64,000 nucleotides of DNA from Roseovarius marisflavi (GCF_900142625.1 NZ_FRBN01000001.1:400224-464223), one strand, 5' to 3'; numbered from the stretch's first letter, positions 18,308 to 27,404 are shown. Notes: generated by a model not told the origin, from the sequence alone. Translations and numbers: made by a program.

Positions 18308-18394
18308 CCTCCCAGATGGTGTAATCTACCTTAACGTGCATTTTTCAGTCGGAACAGAAATAAAATCCGCTCATGACGTGGACAAGACAGCGCA

Positions 18395-18721
18395 TCAGTC
18401 GTGCTGCGCGGCACAGGTCCGGCACAGCGGCGTTTCGGGCAAAATATCAAGCCGTTCGGGCGCAATCTGCTCGCCACAGGCCGTACAGGTGCCGTAATTG
18501 CCGTCCCGTATCCGCCCAAGGGCGGCACGAATCCGCGCAATTTCGTCCTGTCCGCTCTGGCCGAGATGCTCCAGCACCTCGTCATCCTCGCGCTCGGCCG
18601 CCATTTCATCCCAATCCTTGGACTTTGGCGAATCAAGCTCGCTCTCGATGGCGTGCAGACGCTTGTCGAGTTCGCCAAGACGAGCCATCAGCGCATCGCG
18701 ATATTTCTGTGTGTTGATCAT
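18395..18721 (-). CDS. DksA/TraR-family zinc-finger protein
   Basis: A 108-residue DksA-like protein. Its C-terminal C4 zinc finger is C-x2-C-x17-C-x2-C (CTACG to CRTC), preceded by IRAALGRIRDGNYG, the usual lead-in to this finger. The N-terminal coiled coil is shorter than in canonical DksA (about 150 residues), and I do not see the DxxDxA tip, so it is probably a paralogue rather than the housekeeping DksA. By family it would bind the RNA polymerase secondary channel. Confidence 0.85.
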   Translation of the reverse strand: MINTQKYRDALMARLGELDKRLHAIESELDSPKSKDWDEMAAEREDDEVLEHLGQSGQDEIARIRAALGRIRDGNYGTCTACGEQIAPERLDILPETPLCRTCAAQHD

Positions 18722-18840
18722 GACGATCCTCCATGCTGCCCAGAGATTAGGGCAGTGCTGCAGATGGGACTTTGATACAGGTCAATCCGAGCAATCGGAT
18801 GCGGCGCTGATGGCGGCCATGGCCATGCCTGCGCACGCCC

Positions 18841-19911
18841 CTAGCTTTCATATGGAATCAGATCGCCCTCTTCGCCCATCTCGCCGTAGGAATCAAAGTC
18901 GCTGGCAATGGGTTGCTCCACCGCCTCGGGGATATCCGCCACCTTGCGCACCGTCATTGCCGGCGCGGGTTTGGCCGGTGGGGTGACCTCTGGCGCGTCT
19001 GCGCGCTCTGTCGGCGCAAGATCCGGCAACGGCGCCGCCGCCGATGATACAAGCCGCACCGCCCGCCAGCCGTTCATCTGGCCAAGCCGCGCCTCGGCCA
19101 CCAGATGCCCGGTGGTGCCAAGAACCTGCGCCGTGCCAAGGCATTCGGGCGAGACCGGCACAAGCATGCCCGGCTTGAACGCCCAGATATCCTTGAGTTG
19201 CAGGCTGACGCGCGCAAGCGCCACGTCAAGCACCACCGGCGCGTTGATCGCCACATCCCGGATGCTCGGTTGCGCGCCCGTCGCGGTGGTCTTCTTGCCG
19301 CTCGGCTTTGCGGCTTTCGGCGGCGCCACCGGCAACAATACGCTCAAGCAGCCGGTTTTCGCCCCCGGCCCCAGATCTGCCGTGATGCGAAACAGGTCGT
19401 AGTCCGGCGCCGTCATCGCCAGCGACAGGCTGCGCGTATCCTCGACCATGTCGCCATACTCGAACTTGCGGGGTTGATAGCCCTCAACCCCGCCGGCCAT
19501 CTGTCCGTCAAACCCCGACAGCAGGGCATTGATCAGCGGCGCCACCATCGCCGCATCGGTGCGCGTTGCAGGCCTCGGCTGTGCCGCGCCCTGACGCACG
19601 GCGCCTGTGGTCTGCACCTCGATCAGCCCTGCCAGAAACTGTGGATCAAGCGACAGCGCGCCGCGCGGGCCATTTTCGCCCTCAAGCAGCAACAAAAGCC
19701 CCTCTTCGCCAAGCGCCTTGGCAAGATCGCTCAGCGGCACGCGCAATTGCTCGACCGTGACAACCGTCAGCGCGAGATCAAACATCGTGTCGGCGGTACG
19801 CGCCAGCGACAGCCGCAGCGCCCTGGCGGGCGACATGAGCCGCGAATCAAACCCACCGCGGGCAGCCTGTGCCTTGCGATGAATTACTGAGTGTTGATCC
19901 TGCGATCCCAT
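18841..19911 (-). CDS. SPOA-domain (FliM/FliN-like) protein
   Basis: A 356-residue protein. Residues about 25-200 resemble the FliM middle region (SPARALRLSLARTADTMFDL at the start). A SPOA domain follows near 215-285 (APVVLDVALARVSLQLKDI, then FKPGMLVPV). The C-terminal 70 residues are acidic and Pro-rich and look disordered. SPOA domains form flagellar C-ring or type III sorting-platform subunits. No other flagellar or secretion gene lies nearby, so this is an isolated copy; in related bacteria such orphans are annotated as motor-switch family proteins. It may be an alternative switch component. Confidence 0.78.
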   Translation of the reverse strand: MGSQDQHSVIHRKAQAARGGFDSRLMSPARALRLSLARTADTMFDLALTVVTVEQLRVPLSDLAKALGEEGLLLLLEGENGPRGALSLDPQFLAGLIEVQTTGAVRQGAAQPRPATRTDAAMVAPLINALLSGFDGQMAGGVEGYQPRKFEYGDMVEDTRSLSLAMTAPDYDLFRITADLGPGAKTGCLSVLLPVAPPKAAKPSGKKTTATGAQPSIRDVAINAPVVLDVALARVSLQLKDIWAFKPGMLVPVSPECLGTAQVLGTTGHLVAEARLGQMNGWRAVRLVSSAAAPLPDLAPTERADAPEVTPPAKPAPAMTVRKVADIPEAVEQPIASDFDSYGEMGEEGDLIPYES

Positions 19912-19993
19912 ACCGCCCGCCGCTGCCCACCTCTTATGCTGTCCCGGTCACACTACTGCGGGCTTGGTTACCAATTCCTTTAGGTTTGGCAGT

Positions 19994-22678
19994 TTATTGC
20001 GCGGCCATGCGGCGCGGCAGCGGAAGACTGACCCGAAAGGCCGCGCCCTTCTGACCCGGCAGATAACTGACAGAGCCGTCAAGCCGGGTCATGATCTCGC
20101 GACAGATCGCCAGCCCAAGCCCCGCGCCCCCGGCCTTGGTCTCGCCAATGCGCGAGAATTTCTCGAAAATCACCGCCTGCTTTTCCGACGGAATCCCCGA
20201 CCCGTTGTCGGTGAAATCAATCACCAGACGCCCCTCAACCTCATGGGTGCGGATGCTGAGAACCGGCGGATCGCCATCGCAATATTTGCGCGCATTGGCG
20301 ATCAGGTTGATGAAGACCTGCGCCAGCCGGTCAAGATCGGTGGTCAGCTCAAAAGCCTCGGCCGCGCGATCCCGTTCGACCTTGAGCGTGCCGACCTGCA
20401 CGCCCGCGGCGCGTTCGGCGCGATCCAGAAGGTCGCTCAGCAATCCGGTTTGCGTATTCAGCACCACCTGGCCGTTTTCCAGGACGCTCAGATCAAGCAG
20501 ATCGTCCAAAAGCCGGGTCAGGCGCACCGCCTCGTCATGGATGATCGAGGAATACTTGCTTTTCTCTTCCGCCGTCAGATCAGAGGTATCGCGCAAAATC
20601 TCGGAAAACGCCCGGATCGAGGTCATCGGCGTGCGCAATTCATGGCTGATCTGGCTCAGGAAGCCATCCTTTTGTACCGAAATCTGGGTTAGTTTCTCGT
20701 TCGCCTGACGCAATTGGCGCGCCGTGCGGGCCAGTTCCTGGGATTGCGCCTCGAGCTGGCTGGAATATTCCATGATCTGCGCGGTTTCATCGGCCACCGC
20801 CATCAGATCCTCGACCGAAACCGCCGCACCGCCGACGATCTGGGAAATCATCGCATGCGCCGTGGCCGCCCCGACCGAGCCAGAGAGCTCGCGTTCGAGC
20901 TCTTGCAGGAAATCGGGCGAAGGTTCGGGCAGATAACCGGCCAGGCCCTGACGGCGCGCGGCCGTGGCAAACAGCGCCTGCGCCTCAGTCGCGCCCATGA
21001 TCCGTTGCGACATGATCAAAAGGTCTTCGCTCTGCGCCATGCCCCCGGACCAGCCGCCAGTGGTCGAGGAATGATCAAACACATTAACGAATTGCGCGCC
21101 CTGCAAGCGCTCGATCGGCTGTGGGAAACTCAGCAATGAGCCAAGGACAAAGGCCCCGGTGTTCAGCAGCATCGACCACATGATCGCATGCACCAGCGGG
21201 TCCATGTCCTGCGCCCCGAAAAGCGCCTGTGGGCGAAGCCAGCTCAGCCCGAAAAGCCCGTGATCCAGAACCGTCTGCGGCATGATCATCGAGGGACCGA
21301 AACTTGGCAGGAACAGGCAGTATTGCCAGAGCACAAAGCCAACCCCAAGCCCGGCCAAGGCCCCGGTGCGCGTTGCCCCGCGCCAGAACAAGCCGCCCAT
21401 GAGGGCCGGCAGAAACTGGGCGACGCCCGCGAAAGAAATCAATCCGATGGCCGCAAGCGCCGCGCCGCCGCCGGTCACCCGGAAATAGAGGTATCCCAGG
21501 AACACCACGCCCGCGATGCTCAGGCGGCGCGCCAAAAGCGCGACCTGGCGCACATCGCCCGAAATCATCGCCGAACCACCGGTAAAATGAAGCCAGATCG
21601 GCATCACCATGTGGTTTGACACCATCGTCGACAAGGCAATCGCCGCCACGATGACCATCGAGGTCGCCGAGGAAAACCCGCCCAGAAACGACAGGATCGC
21701 AAGCCCGTCCTGCCCCGCCATGAGCGGCAGCGTCAGCACGAACAAATCCGGGTTGGCGCCGATTGGCATGATATCCAGTCCGACCGCCGCAATCGGCACC
21801 ACGAACAGGCTCATCAGCATGAGATAGGCCGGAAACGCCCAGGCCGCAGTGCGCAGGTGGTCCTCGTCCTCGTTCTCGACCACCATCACCTGAAACATCC
21901 GCGGCAGACACAGGAACGCCGCCGCCGACAGCATGGTCAACCCGATCCAGCGGCTTCCGGGCACCTCGAAGCGGGCAATCTCTGAGGCGTCGATGCGCGC
22001 AAGTGTCTCTGACACCCCGCCCGACAGCCCCCAGACCACGAAAATACCCACCGCCAAAAGCGCGCAAAGCTTGACCACCGCCTCGACCGCGATGGCCATG
22101 ACCACGCCGTGATGGCGTTCGTTGGCATCAAGGTTGCGCGTGCCGAAGAGGATCGTGAAAAGCGTAAGGCCCATGGCCACCCAAAGCGCGGTCGATTGCA
22201 TGTCCGGCAGGGCCGCACCGGCCTGTTCGGTTTCGGAAAAGGCCGCGAACGACAGGGTCACCGACTGCAATTGCAGCGCGATATAGGGCGTGACGCCGAT
22301 CACCGCGAGAATGGTCACGAACACCGCCAAAAGGTTCGACTTGCCATAGCGCGACGAAATCAGGTCGGCGATCGAGGTGATCCGCTGGCTGCGCCCGACC
22401 CGCACCATCTTGCGCAGGGTCCACCACCAGCCGATCATCACAAGCGTCGGCCCGAGATAGATCGTCACATATTCAAGGCCCGAGCGCGCGGCAAAGCCAA
22501 CCGCGCCGTAAAATGTCCAGGCGGTGCAATAGATCGACAGCGACAGCGTATAGACATAGGGCGAGCGCAACCACTTGCCGCGCCCGTGGCGCGCCGCACG
22601 ATCCGCACCAAAGGCAACGGCGAAGAGAAACGCCACGTAAACCAGACAGACCAGGGCAAGCACGTTCAGGATCGCCAT
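19994..22678 (-). CDS. Transporter-fused sensor histidine kinase (SSS-STAC-HisKA-HATPase)
   Basis: An 894-residue protein of the CbrA/CrbS/MxtR class. Residues about 1-490 form a sodium/solute-symporter module with about 13 membrane helices. A STAC-like linker follows (near QALFATAARRQGLAGYLP), then a coiled coil, a HisKA H-box (SQISHELRTP, His679), an N-box (FINLIANARK) and G-boxes (DNGSGIP, GGAGLGLAI). In Vibrio and Pseudomonas this class switches on acetyl-CoA synthetase in response to acetate or carbon state. Its stop is the end of an operon with a receiver and a small membrane protein, 4 bp upstream. Divergent acs genes support the same role here, by inference. Confidence 0.9.
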   Translation of the reverse strand: MAILNVLALVCLVYVAFLFAVAFGADRAARHGRGKWLRSPYVYTLSLSIYCTAWTFYGAVGFAARSGLEYVTIYLGPTLVMIGWWWTLRKMVRVGRSQRITSIADLISSRYGKSNLLAVFVTILAVIGVTPYIALQLQSVTLSFAAFSETEQAGAALPDMQSTALWVAMGLTLFTILFGTRNLDANERHHGVVMAIAVEAVVKLCALLAVGIFVVWGLSGGVSETLARIDASEIARFEVPGSRWIGLTMLSAAAFLCLPRMFQVMVVENEDEDHLRTAAWAFPAYLMLMSLFVVPIAAVGLDIMPIGANPDLFVLTLPLMAGQDGLAILSFLGGFSSATSMVIVAAIALSTMVSNHMVMPIWLHFTGGSAMISGDVRQVALLARRLSIAGVVFLGYLYFRVTGGGAALAAIGLISFAGVAQFLPALMGGLFWRGATRTGALAGLGVGFVLWQYCLFLPSFGPSMIMPQTVLDHGLFGLSWLRPQALFGAQDMDPLVHAIMWSMLLNTGAFVLGSLLSFPQPIERLQGAQFVNVFDHSSTTGGWSGGMAQSEDLLIMSQRIMGATEAQALFATAARRQGLAGYLPEPSPDFLQELERELSGSVGAATAHAMISQIVGGAAVSVEDLMAVADETAQIMEYSSQLEAQSQELARTARQLRQANEKLTQISVQKDGFLSQISHELRTPMTSIRAFSEILRDTSDLTAEEKSKYSSIIHDEAVRLTRLLDDLLDLSVLENGQVVLNTQTGLLSDLLDRAERAAGVQVGTLKVERDRAAEAFELTTDLDRLAQVFINLIANARKYCDGDPPVLSIRTHEVEGRLVIDFTDNGSGIPSEKQAVIFEKFSRIGETKAGGAGLGLAICREIMTRLDGSVSYLPGQKGAAFRVSLPLPRRMAAQ

Positions 22679-22681
22679 GGC

Positions 22682-22957
22682 CTAGCTCCCTGCCCCGCGC
22701 GGCGGTTCCTTGTTCTCAGCGGCGCGCAGATGGCGCGAGATGATCCCGGCAATCGTCGCCAGGATCATCCAGAGGCCAAAGATATAGAACATCGCCATGG
22801 TGGTGCGGGTGCTGCCCGATGCGCCCTCGCCCTGCCACAACAGCGGGATACAGATCAAAACCGTGCCGACAATCGGCAAAAGCCGAGCCGCGTCGGCCAG
22901 ACGGCGGCGCCGATAGGTGCGCCGCGCCAGAAAGACCGGGCCGCGCTCGGGGCTCAT
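22682..22957 (-). CDS. Small two-helix membrane protein between receiver and kinase genes
   Basis: A 91-residue protein with a very basic N-terminus (LARRTYRRRRLADAARL), two membrane helices (about 27-42, LLPIVGTVLICIPLLW, and 53-73, TMAMFYIFGLWMILATIAGI) and a polar C-terminus. Its ATG overlaps the receiver stop by 4 bp, and its stop is 4 bp before the kinase ATG, so translation of all three is coupled. A role as accessory subunit of the transporter-kinase is inferred from gene position only. No family recognised. Confidence 0.8.
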   Translation of the reverse strand: MSPERGPVFLARRTYRRRRLADAARLLPIVGTVLICIPLLWQGEGASGSTRTTMAMFYIFGLWMILATIAGIISRHLRAAENKEPPRGAGS

Positions 22958-23322
22958 GGGGTTACAAGCGCGCGCACCGCCGCCAGAACATCGGCATTGG
23001 AAAACGGCTTGGTCATATATTGGCTGACACCGGCGCGTTCGGCCATCTCGCGATCCTTGCTCTGGCCCCGCGCGGTCAGCATCAGGACCGGTGTATTGCC
23101 AAGCGCCGCGTCGCCGCGAATTTCCGTCAGGATGTCAAAGCCGCTCTTGCCCGGCAGCATCGCATCCAGGATGATCAGGTCGGGCGCGCGCAGGCGCACC
23201 ACCTCCATCGCGTCATGGCCATTGGAATGGGTTTTCACCTCCCAACCGTCGCGCGACAGGATAAAGCTGACCGCCTCGATAATATTCGGCTCATCCTCGA
23301 TCAGCAGAACCTTTTTTCCCAT
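22954..23322 (-). CDS. Stand-alone response-regulator receiver
   Basis: A 122-residue CheY-like receiver. The acidic pocket is IEDEP (residues 8-12), the phospho-acceptor is Asp53 in ILDAMLPG, the Thr is in MLTARG and Lys105 is in TKPF. No DNA-binding or enzymatic output domain follows; the frame ends right after the receiver. CrbR, ErdR and CbrB, the known partners of such kinases, all carry an output domain. The phosphoryl signal must therefore leave by protein contact or relay. The ribosome-binding site GGGGAGG precedes ATG 23322. Confidence 0.92.
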   Translation of the reverse strand: MGKKVLLIEDEPNIIEAVSFILSRDGWEVKTHSNGHDAMEVVRLRAPDLIILDAMLPGKSGFDILTEIRGDAALGNTPVLMLTARGQSKDREMAERAGVSQYMTKPFSNADVLAAVRALVTP

Positions 23323-23393
23323 GCAACCGGCCTCCCCTCCGATGTCATAACGGCAGAACCGTCACGCAACTATCCCCAAACTTACCCAGCCTG

Positions 23394-24704
23394 TCAAAAA
23401 CCGTCTGAAATGATTGACGGTTCCCGTCTCGCCGCGCAACTGGCCAGCGAACATATCCGACAATTCACCCCCACCTCGCGCAGGGGCGCTGTGGCTGCCT
23501 CGGGCCGGTCGGGCAGCAAAAGCATATGCGCCTGCATCAGGGCGGGGCGATCAAAACTCGGGGCGGTCACCGGGGCCGATACGGCAAGCGCCTCGACGGT
23601 ATCGGTGCCGCGCCCAACCTGTTTAAGCCGCATCCGAAGCGGGCTCTGGGGCTGTGCCAGCACCTGAAACAGTGGCCAGAGCGTACAGGCCCCGGCAATC
23701 CGCGGCATGGCAAAGCCTTCGAGCGGCTTGCGAAACACGAGCGAGCCCGAGGCGTCACAGATCACCAGCCCGACCGGGCCGACCGCGTCTTCGGGCAAAG
23801 CCGCCAGCCGCCGGAACAGCGTGGCCAGATCAACACCGCTTGCCTCTGCCAGGCGATCGGGATGCAGGCCGACGCTTTTGATCCAGCCAAGCAGCGGCTC
23901 AAGCGGCAGGCTGCGGGCATCGGCCAGATACCGCAGCATGACATCGCGCGCGAGGCTTTGCGCCGGGCTCGACAGCTCCGCCCCCTCACCTTCTATCAGG
24001 CGCGTAACATCGCGTGGCCCGGCCATGTCGCGCTCAAGCTCCGGCAGGTGAAACCCGCGCGCCGCCAGAAAGGCGTGCATTTCATCCTGTGGCGATTTAA
24101 GTTCGGCATCGGTATTCGGAGCACCCTCAAGATAGCGCACCAGCGATTGTGCGCCCTCGGTCAGGCGGCTGCTGTCTTCGTTGATATTGCGGTGAAAGCG
24201 GTTTTGCCATTCAGGCTCCAGCGCTTCGGTCTCGACCAGAATGGACGAGGTCGACCGGATCGCCGTCACCGCCGAAATCACCTCGTGCAGGGAATCCGCA
24301 AGATAGGGGTCATGCGCCAGCCGGTCGGTCAGGGTCTCGATAGTCCGCTCAAGCGACTCGTTGCGCCGATAGAGGTCGGCCAGCAGCTTTGCCCAGCCCG
24401 GAAACCGCCCCGCGAATTCTTCGATCCGGCTGACTTCGGCGCCGATATCATCCTGCTCGCCCGCCGCTTCGCGCAGGCCCGCAATCAAGGTCGCCTCGGC
24501 GCCTTCGGACAAAAGCGCAGGCTCGACATTGAGAACTTCGGCCAGCTTGAGCAGGGTTTTGCCACCGATTCTGCGCCTGTTGTGTTCAATCAGATTAAGG
24601 TAAGACGGCGATATGCCCGCCTGACGCGCGAGATCAGATTGACGTATACCACCGAGTACCCGCCGCTCCCTGATCCGGGTCCCGATCATCAGCCGTTCCG
24701 GCAT
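23394..24704 (-). CDS. XRE-family short-chain fatty acyl-CoA regulator (ScfR/PccR type)
   Basis: A 436-residue regulator. The N-terminal helix-turn-helix (residues about 7-60: TRIRERRVLGGIRQSDLARQ, then GISPSYLNLIEHN) is followed by a long domain and a C-terminal Cys motif, CRICSLASCAARREPSI, characteristic of the ScfR family. This family includes PccR of Rhodobacter sphaeroides and actinobacterial RamB. These proteins sense short-chain acyl-CoAs and control acetate or propionate assimilation. I start at ATG 24704, which has AGGGA upstream. It heads the receiver/membrane protein/kinase operon and is divergent from the ABC transporter-acs operon, which it probably controls along with itself. 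Confidence 0.88.
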   Translation of the reverse strand: MPERLMIGTRIRERRVLGGIRQSDLARQAGISPSYLNLIEHNRRRIGGKTLLKLAEVLNVEPALLSEGAEATLIAGLREAAGEQDDIGAEVSRIEEFAGRFPGWAKLLADLYRRNESLERTIETLTDRLAHDPYLADSLHEVISAVTAIRSTSSILVETEALEPEWQNRFHRNINEDSSRLTEGAQSLVRYLEGAPNTDAELKSPQDEMHAFLAARGFHLPELERDMAGPRDVTRLIEGEGAELSSPAQSLARDVMLRYLADARSLPLEPLLGWIKSVGLHPDRLAEASGVDLATLFRRLAALPEDAVGPVGLVICDASGSLVFRKPLEGFAMPRIAGACTLWPLFQVLAQPQSPLRMRLKQVGRGTDTVEALAVSAPVTAPSFDRPALMQAHMLLLPDRPEAATAPLREVGVNCRICSLASCAARREPSIISDGF

Positions 24705-24753
24705 CAAAATTTCCCTGCGTTTAAAACGACTTCATGCCGCACTTGAAATTTTA

Positions 24754-24837
24754 TTTACAACATCCCCGTCGATAATGTCTATTAATTTACAAATTAATTA
24801 TTCTGCCAAAAGCAGTTGTTGCGTAATTTTCTTACAA
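24754..24837. promoter_or_regulatory. Divergent control region with repeated TTTACAA motifs
   Basis: This AT-rich patch lies between the ScfR-type gene and the binding-protein gene. It contains TTTACAA at 24754-24760 and 24786-24792 (32 bp apart) and TTACAA at 24832-24837. The heptamer differs by one base from TTTGCAA, reported in ScfR/RamB-family operators, so these are candidate sites for the adjacent regulator. No experimental support is visible in sequence. Confidence 0.4.
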
Positions 24838-24922
24838 CGCCTCATACTAAAGCAGCACAGCTGTGCAATTTGGGGAGGCGCAAGAGGAGGCCCTTCCCGA
24901 GAATTATCAATGGGAGGAATCT

Positions 24923-26269
24923 ATGTCCAACTCGAACCTGACTCGTCGGGGCCTGATGAAAACCAGCGCCATTGCTGGTGCCGGCCTTGCCCTGCCGACG
25001 ATCTTTACGGCGTCCAGCGCCTCGGCTTTCACCAACGAACCGACCGGCGGCACCGTGACCCTCGGCTTCAACGTTCCCCAGTCCGGCCCCTATGCCGACG
25101 AGGGCGCCGACGAACTGCGCGCCTATCAGCTTGCTGTCGAGCACCTGAACGGTGGCGGCGACGGCGGCATGATGAACACCTTCAGCTCCAAAGTCCTGCA
25201 AGGCGGCGGCATCCTGGGCAAGAAGGTCGAATTCGTCACCGGCGACACCCAGACAAAATCGGACGCAGCCCGCGCATCGGCCAAGTCGATGATCGAAAAA
25301 GACGGCGCGATCATGATCACCGGCGGTTCGTCCTCGGGCGTGGCCGTGGCTGTTCAGGGCCTGTGCCAAGAGGCAGGCGTGATCTTCATGGCGGGTCTGA
25401 CCCACTCGAACGACACCACCGGCAAAGACAAAAAAGCCAACGGTTTCCGTCACTTCTTCAACGCCTATATGTCCGCCGCTGCTCTGGCGCCGGTTCTTCA
25501 GAAGCTTTACGGTTCGGACCGCAAGGCCTATCACCTGACCGCCGACTACACCTGGGGCTGGACGCAGGAAGAATCGATCGCGGCCGCAACCGAGGCCATG
25601 GGTTGGGAAACTGTCAACAAAGTGCGCACACCGCTCGCCGCGACAGACTTCTCGTCCTATATCGCTCCGGTTCTGAACTCGGGCGCCGACGTTCTGGTTC
25701 TGAACCACTACGGCGGAAACATGGTGAACTCGCTGACCAACGCGGTTCAGTTCGGCCTGCGTGAAAAGCAAGTCAACGGCAAGAACTTCGAAATCGTTGT
25801 TCCGCTCTACTCGCGCCTGATGGCCCGTGGTGCCGGCGAAAACGTGAAAGGTATTCACGGTTCGACCAACTGGCACTGGTCGCTGCAGGATGACGCCTCG
25901 AAAGCGTTCGTCAAATCCTTCGGTGAAAAATACGGCTTCCCGCCGAGCCAGGCCGCGCATACCGTCTATTGCCAGACCCTGCTTTATGCAGATGCCGTCA
26001 TGCGCGCCGGTAGCTTCAACCCCTGCGCCGTTGTCGAAGCCCTTGAAGGCTTTGAGTTCGACGGTCTGGGCAACGGCAAGACGCTTTATCGCGCAGACGA
26101 TCACCAGTGCTTCAAAGACGTTCTGGTTGTGCGCGGGAAAGAAAACCCGACCAGCGAATTCGACCTTCTCGAAGTTGTCGAAGTGACACCGGCGGCACAG
26201 GTGACCTACCCTGCCGATCACCCGATGTTCGCAGGCGGCGCACTGGGCAACTGTAACCCCGGCGCGTAA
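24923..26269 (+). CDS. ABC transporter substrate-binding protein (LivJ/UrtA-like), Tat-type signal
   Basis: A 448-residue periplasmic binding protein of the branched-chain-amino-acid/urea/amide class (type I fold). The N-terminus SNLTRRGLMKTSAIAGAG is a twin-arginine-like signal, with probable cleavage after SASAF near residue 35. I chose ATG 24923, which has GGGAGGA upstream. The ligand-sensing lobe opens with VTLGFNVPQSGPYADEGADE. First gene of a five-gene transporter operon ending in acs. The substrate is unknown; linkage to acetyl-CoA synthetase and an acyl-CoA regulator suggests a short-chain carboxylate, amide or related precursor. A strong hairpin follows the gene. Confidence 0.88.
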   Translation: MSNSNLTRRGLMKTSAIAGAGLALPTIFTASSASAFTNEPTGGTVTLGFNVPQSGPYADEGADELRAYQLAVEHLNGGGDGGMMNTFSSKVLQGGGILGKKVEFVTGDTQTKSDAARASAKSMIEKDGAIMITGGSSSGVAVAVQGLCQEAGVIFMAGLTHSNDTTGKDKKANGFRHFFNAYMSAAALAPVLQKLYGSDRKAYHLTADYTWGWTQEESIAAATEAMGWETVNKVRTPLAATDFSSYIAPVLNSGADVLVLNHYGGNMVNSLTNAVQFGLREKQVNGKNFEIVVPLYSRLMARGAGENVKGIHGSTNWHWSLQDDASKAFVKSFGEKYGFPPSQAAHTVYCQTLLYADAVMRAGSFNPCAVVEALEGFEFDGLGNGKTLYRADDHQCFKDVLVVRGKENPTSEFDLLEVVEVTPAAQVTYPADHPMFAGGALGNCNPGA

Positions 26270-26283
26270 TCTGTCAGATCATT

Positions 26284-26312
26284 CCGGTCGCGCGCACACC
26301 GCGCGCGGCCGG
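26284..26312 (+). promoter_or_regulatory. Intercistronic hairpin after the binding-protein gene
   Basis: A 12-bp stem (CCGGTCGCGCGC with GCGCGCGGCCGG, one G-U pair) closes a 5-base loop with no U-tract. Such hairpins commonly stabilise the binding-protein mRNA relative to the downstream membrane genes. Confidence 0.6.
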
Positions 26313-26369
26313 TTCTGACCGCAAAGACTCGGACAGACCACCATCGCCTCTAACCCATGGGTGGGAACA

Positions 26370-27401
26370 ATGGACGCAATCATTCTCCAAATTCTAAACG
26401 GGCTCGACAAGGGCTCGGCTTATGCGCTTATCGCGCTTGGCCTGACACTGATCTTCGGCACGCTCGGGGTTGTGAACTTCGCGCATGGCGCGCTTTTCAT
26501 GATCGGTGCTTTCTGCGCGGTCACCCTCCAGCGCATCCTGAACATCAGCTTCGAGACAATCGACCCGACCAGGACCGACTTCCTTGGCAACCCGATGAAG
26601 GTCAAGACGACCTATGTCGAGACATGGTTCGGACCAGAGGTGGGCGCGTCGATTATCGACTGGGCCGTGCCACTTGCGATCCTGTTCTCGATCCCGATCA
26701 TGATCGGAATCGGTTTCATCATGGAACGTGGCCTGATCAAGCATTTCTACAAGCGCCCGCATGCCGACCAGATCCTTGTGACCTTTGGTCTGGCCATCGT
26801 GCTTCAGGAAATCATCAAATATTTCTACGGCGCCAACCCGATCCCCACCGGCGCGCCGGATGTGTTCAAGGGCAGCTTTGATTTCGGGGTGATGCTTGGC
26901 TTTGACGCCAACGCGATCATCTACCCGTACTGGCGCCTTGTGTATTTCGCCTTTGCCGCCATCATCGTCGGTGCCGTCTTTGCCTTTTTGCAGTTCACCA
27001 CCTTCGGGATGGTTGTGCGTGCAGGCATGGCGGATCGCGAAACCGTGGGCCTTCTGGGCATCAATATCGACAAGCGCTTTACCATCATGTTCGGCATCGC
27101 CGCGGCGGTGGCCGGCCTCGCCGGGGTCATGTATGCGCCGATCAATTCGCCCAATTATCACATGGGAATGGATTTTCTGGTGCTGAGCTTCGTGGTCGTG
27201 GTTGTCGGTGGCATGGGCTCGCTTCCGGGCGCTGTGCTGGCCGGCTTCCTGCTCGGCATTCTCGAAAGCTTTGCCTCGATGAACGAGATCAAGTCGATCC
27301 TTCCCGGTATCGACCAGATCATCATCTACCTGGTGGCTATTATCATTCTGCTCACACGTCCGCGTGGCCTGATGGGTCGCAAGGGCGTGATGGAGGACTA
27401 A
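26370..27401 (+). CDS. ABC transporter permease (LivH/UrtB-like)
   Basis: A 343-residue inner-membrane permease with about eight hydrophobic helices. It opens with the family pattern GLDKGSAYALIALGLTLIFG, then GVVNFAHGALFMIG, and ends with LLTRPRGLMGRKG, the cytoplasmic tail typical of LivH/UrtB. I start at ATG 26370; a GTG at 26361 is in frame but less well placed. The second permease starts 3 bp after its stop. It forms the heterodimeric translocation channel for the substrate delivered by the upstream binding protein. Confidence 0.9.
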   Translation: MDAIILQILNGLDKGSAYALIALGLTLIFGTLGVVNFAHGALFMIGAFCAVTLQRILNISFETIDPTRTDFLGNPMKVKTTYVETWFGPEVGASIIDWAVPLAILFSIPIMIGIGFIMERGLIKHFYKRPHADQILVTFGLAIVLQEIIKYFYGANPIPTGAPDVFKGSFDFGVMLGFDANAIIYPYWRLVYFAFAAIIVGAVFAFLQFTTFGMVVRAGMADRETVGLLGINIDKRFTIMFGIAAAVAGLAGVMYAPINSPNYHMGMDFLVLSFVVVVVGGMGSLPGAVLAGFLLGILESFASMNEIKSILPGIDQIIIYLVAIIILLTRPRGLMGRKGVMED

Positions 27402-27404
27402 TCC

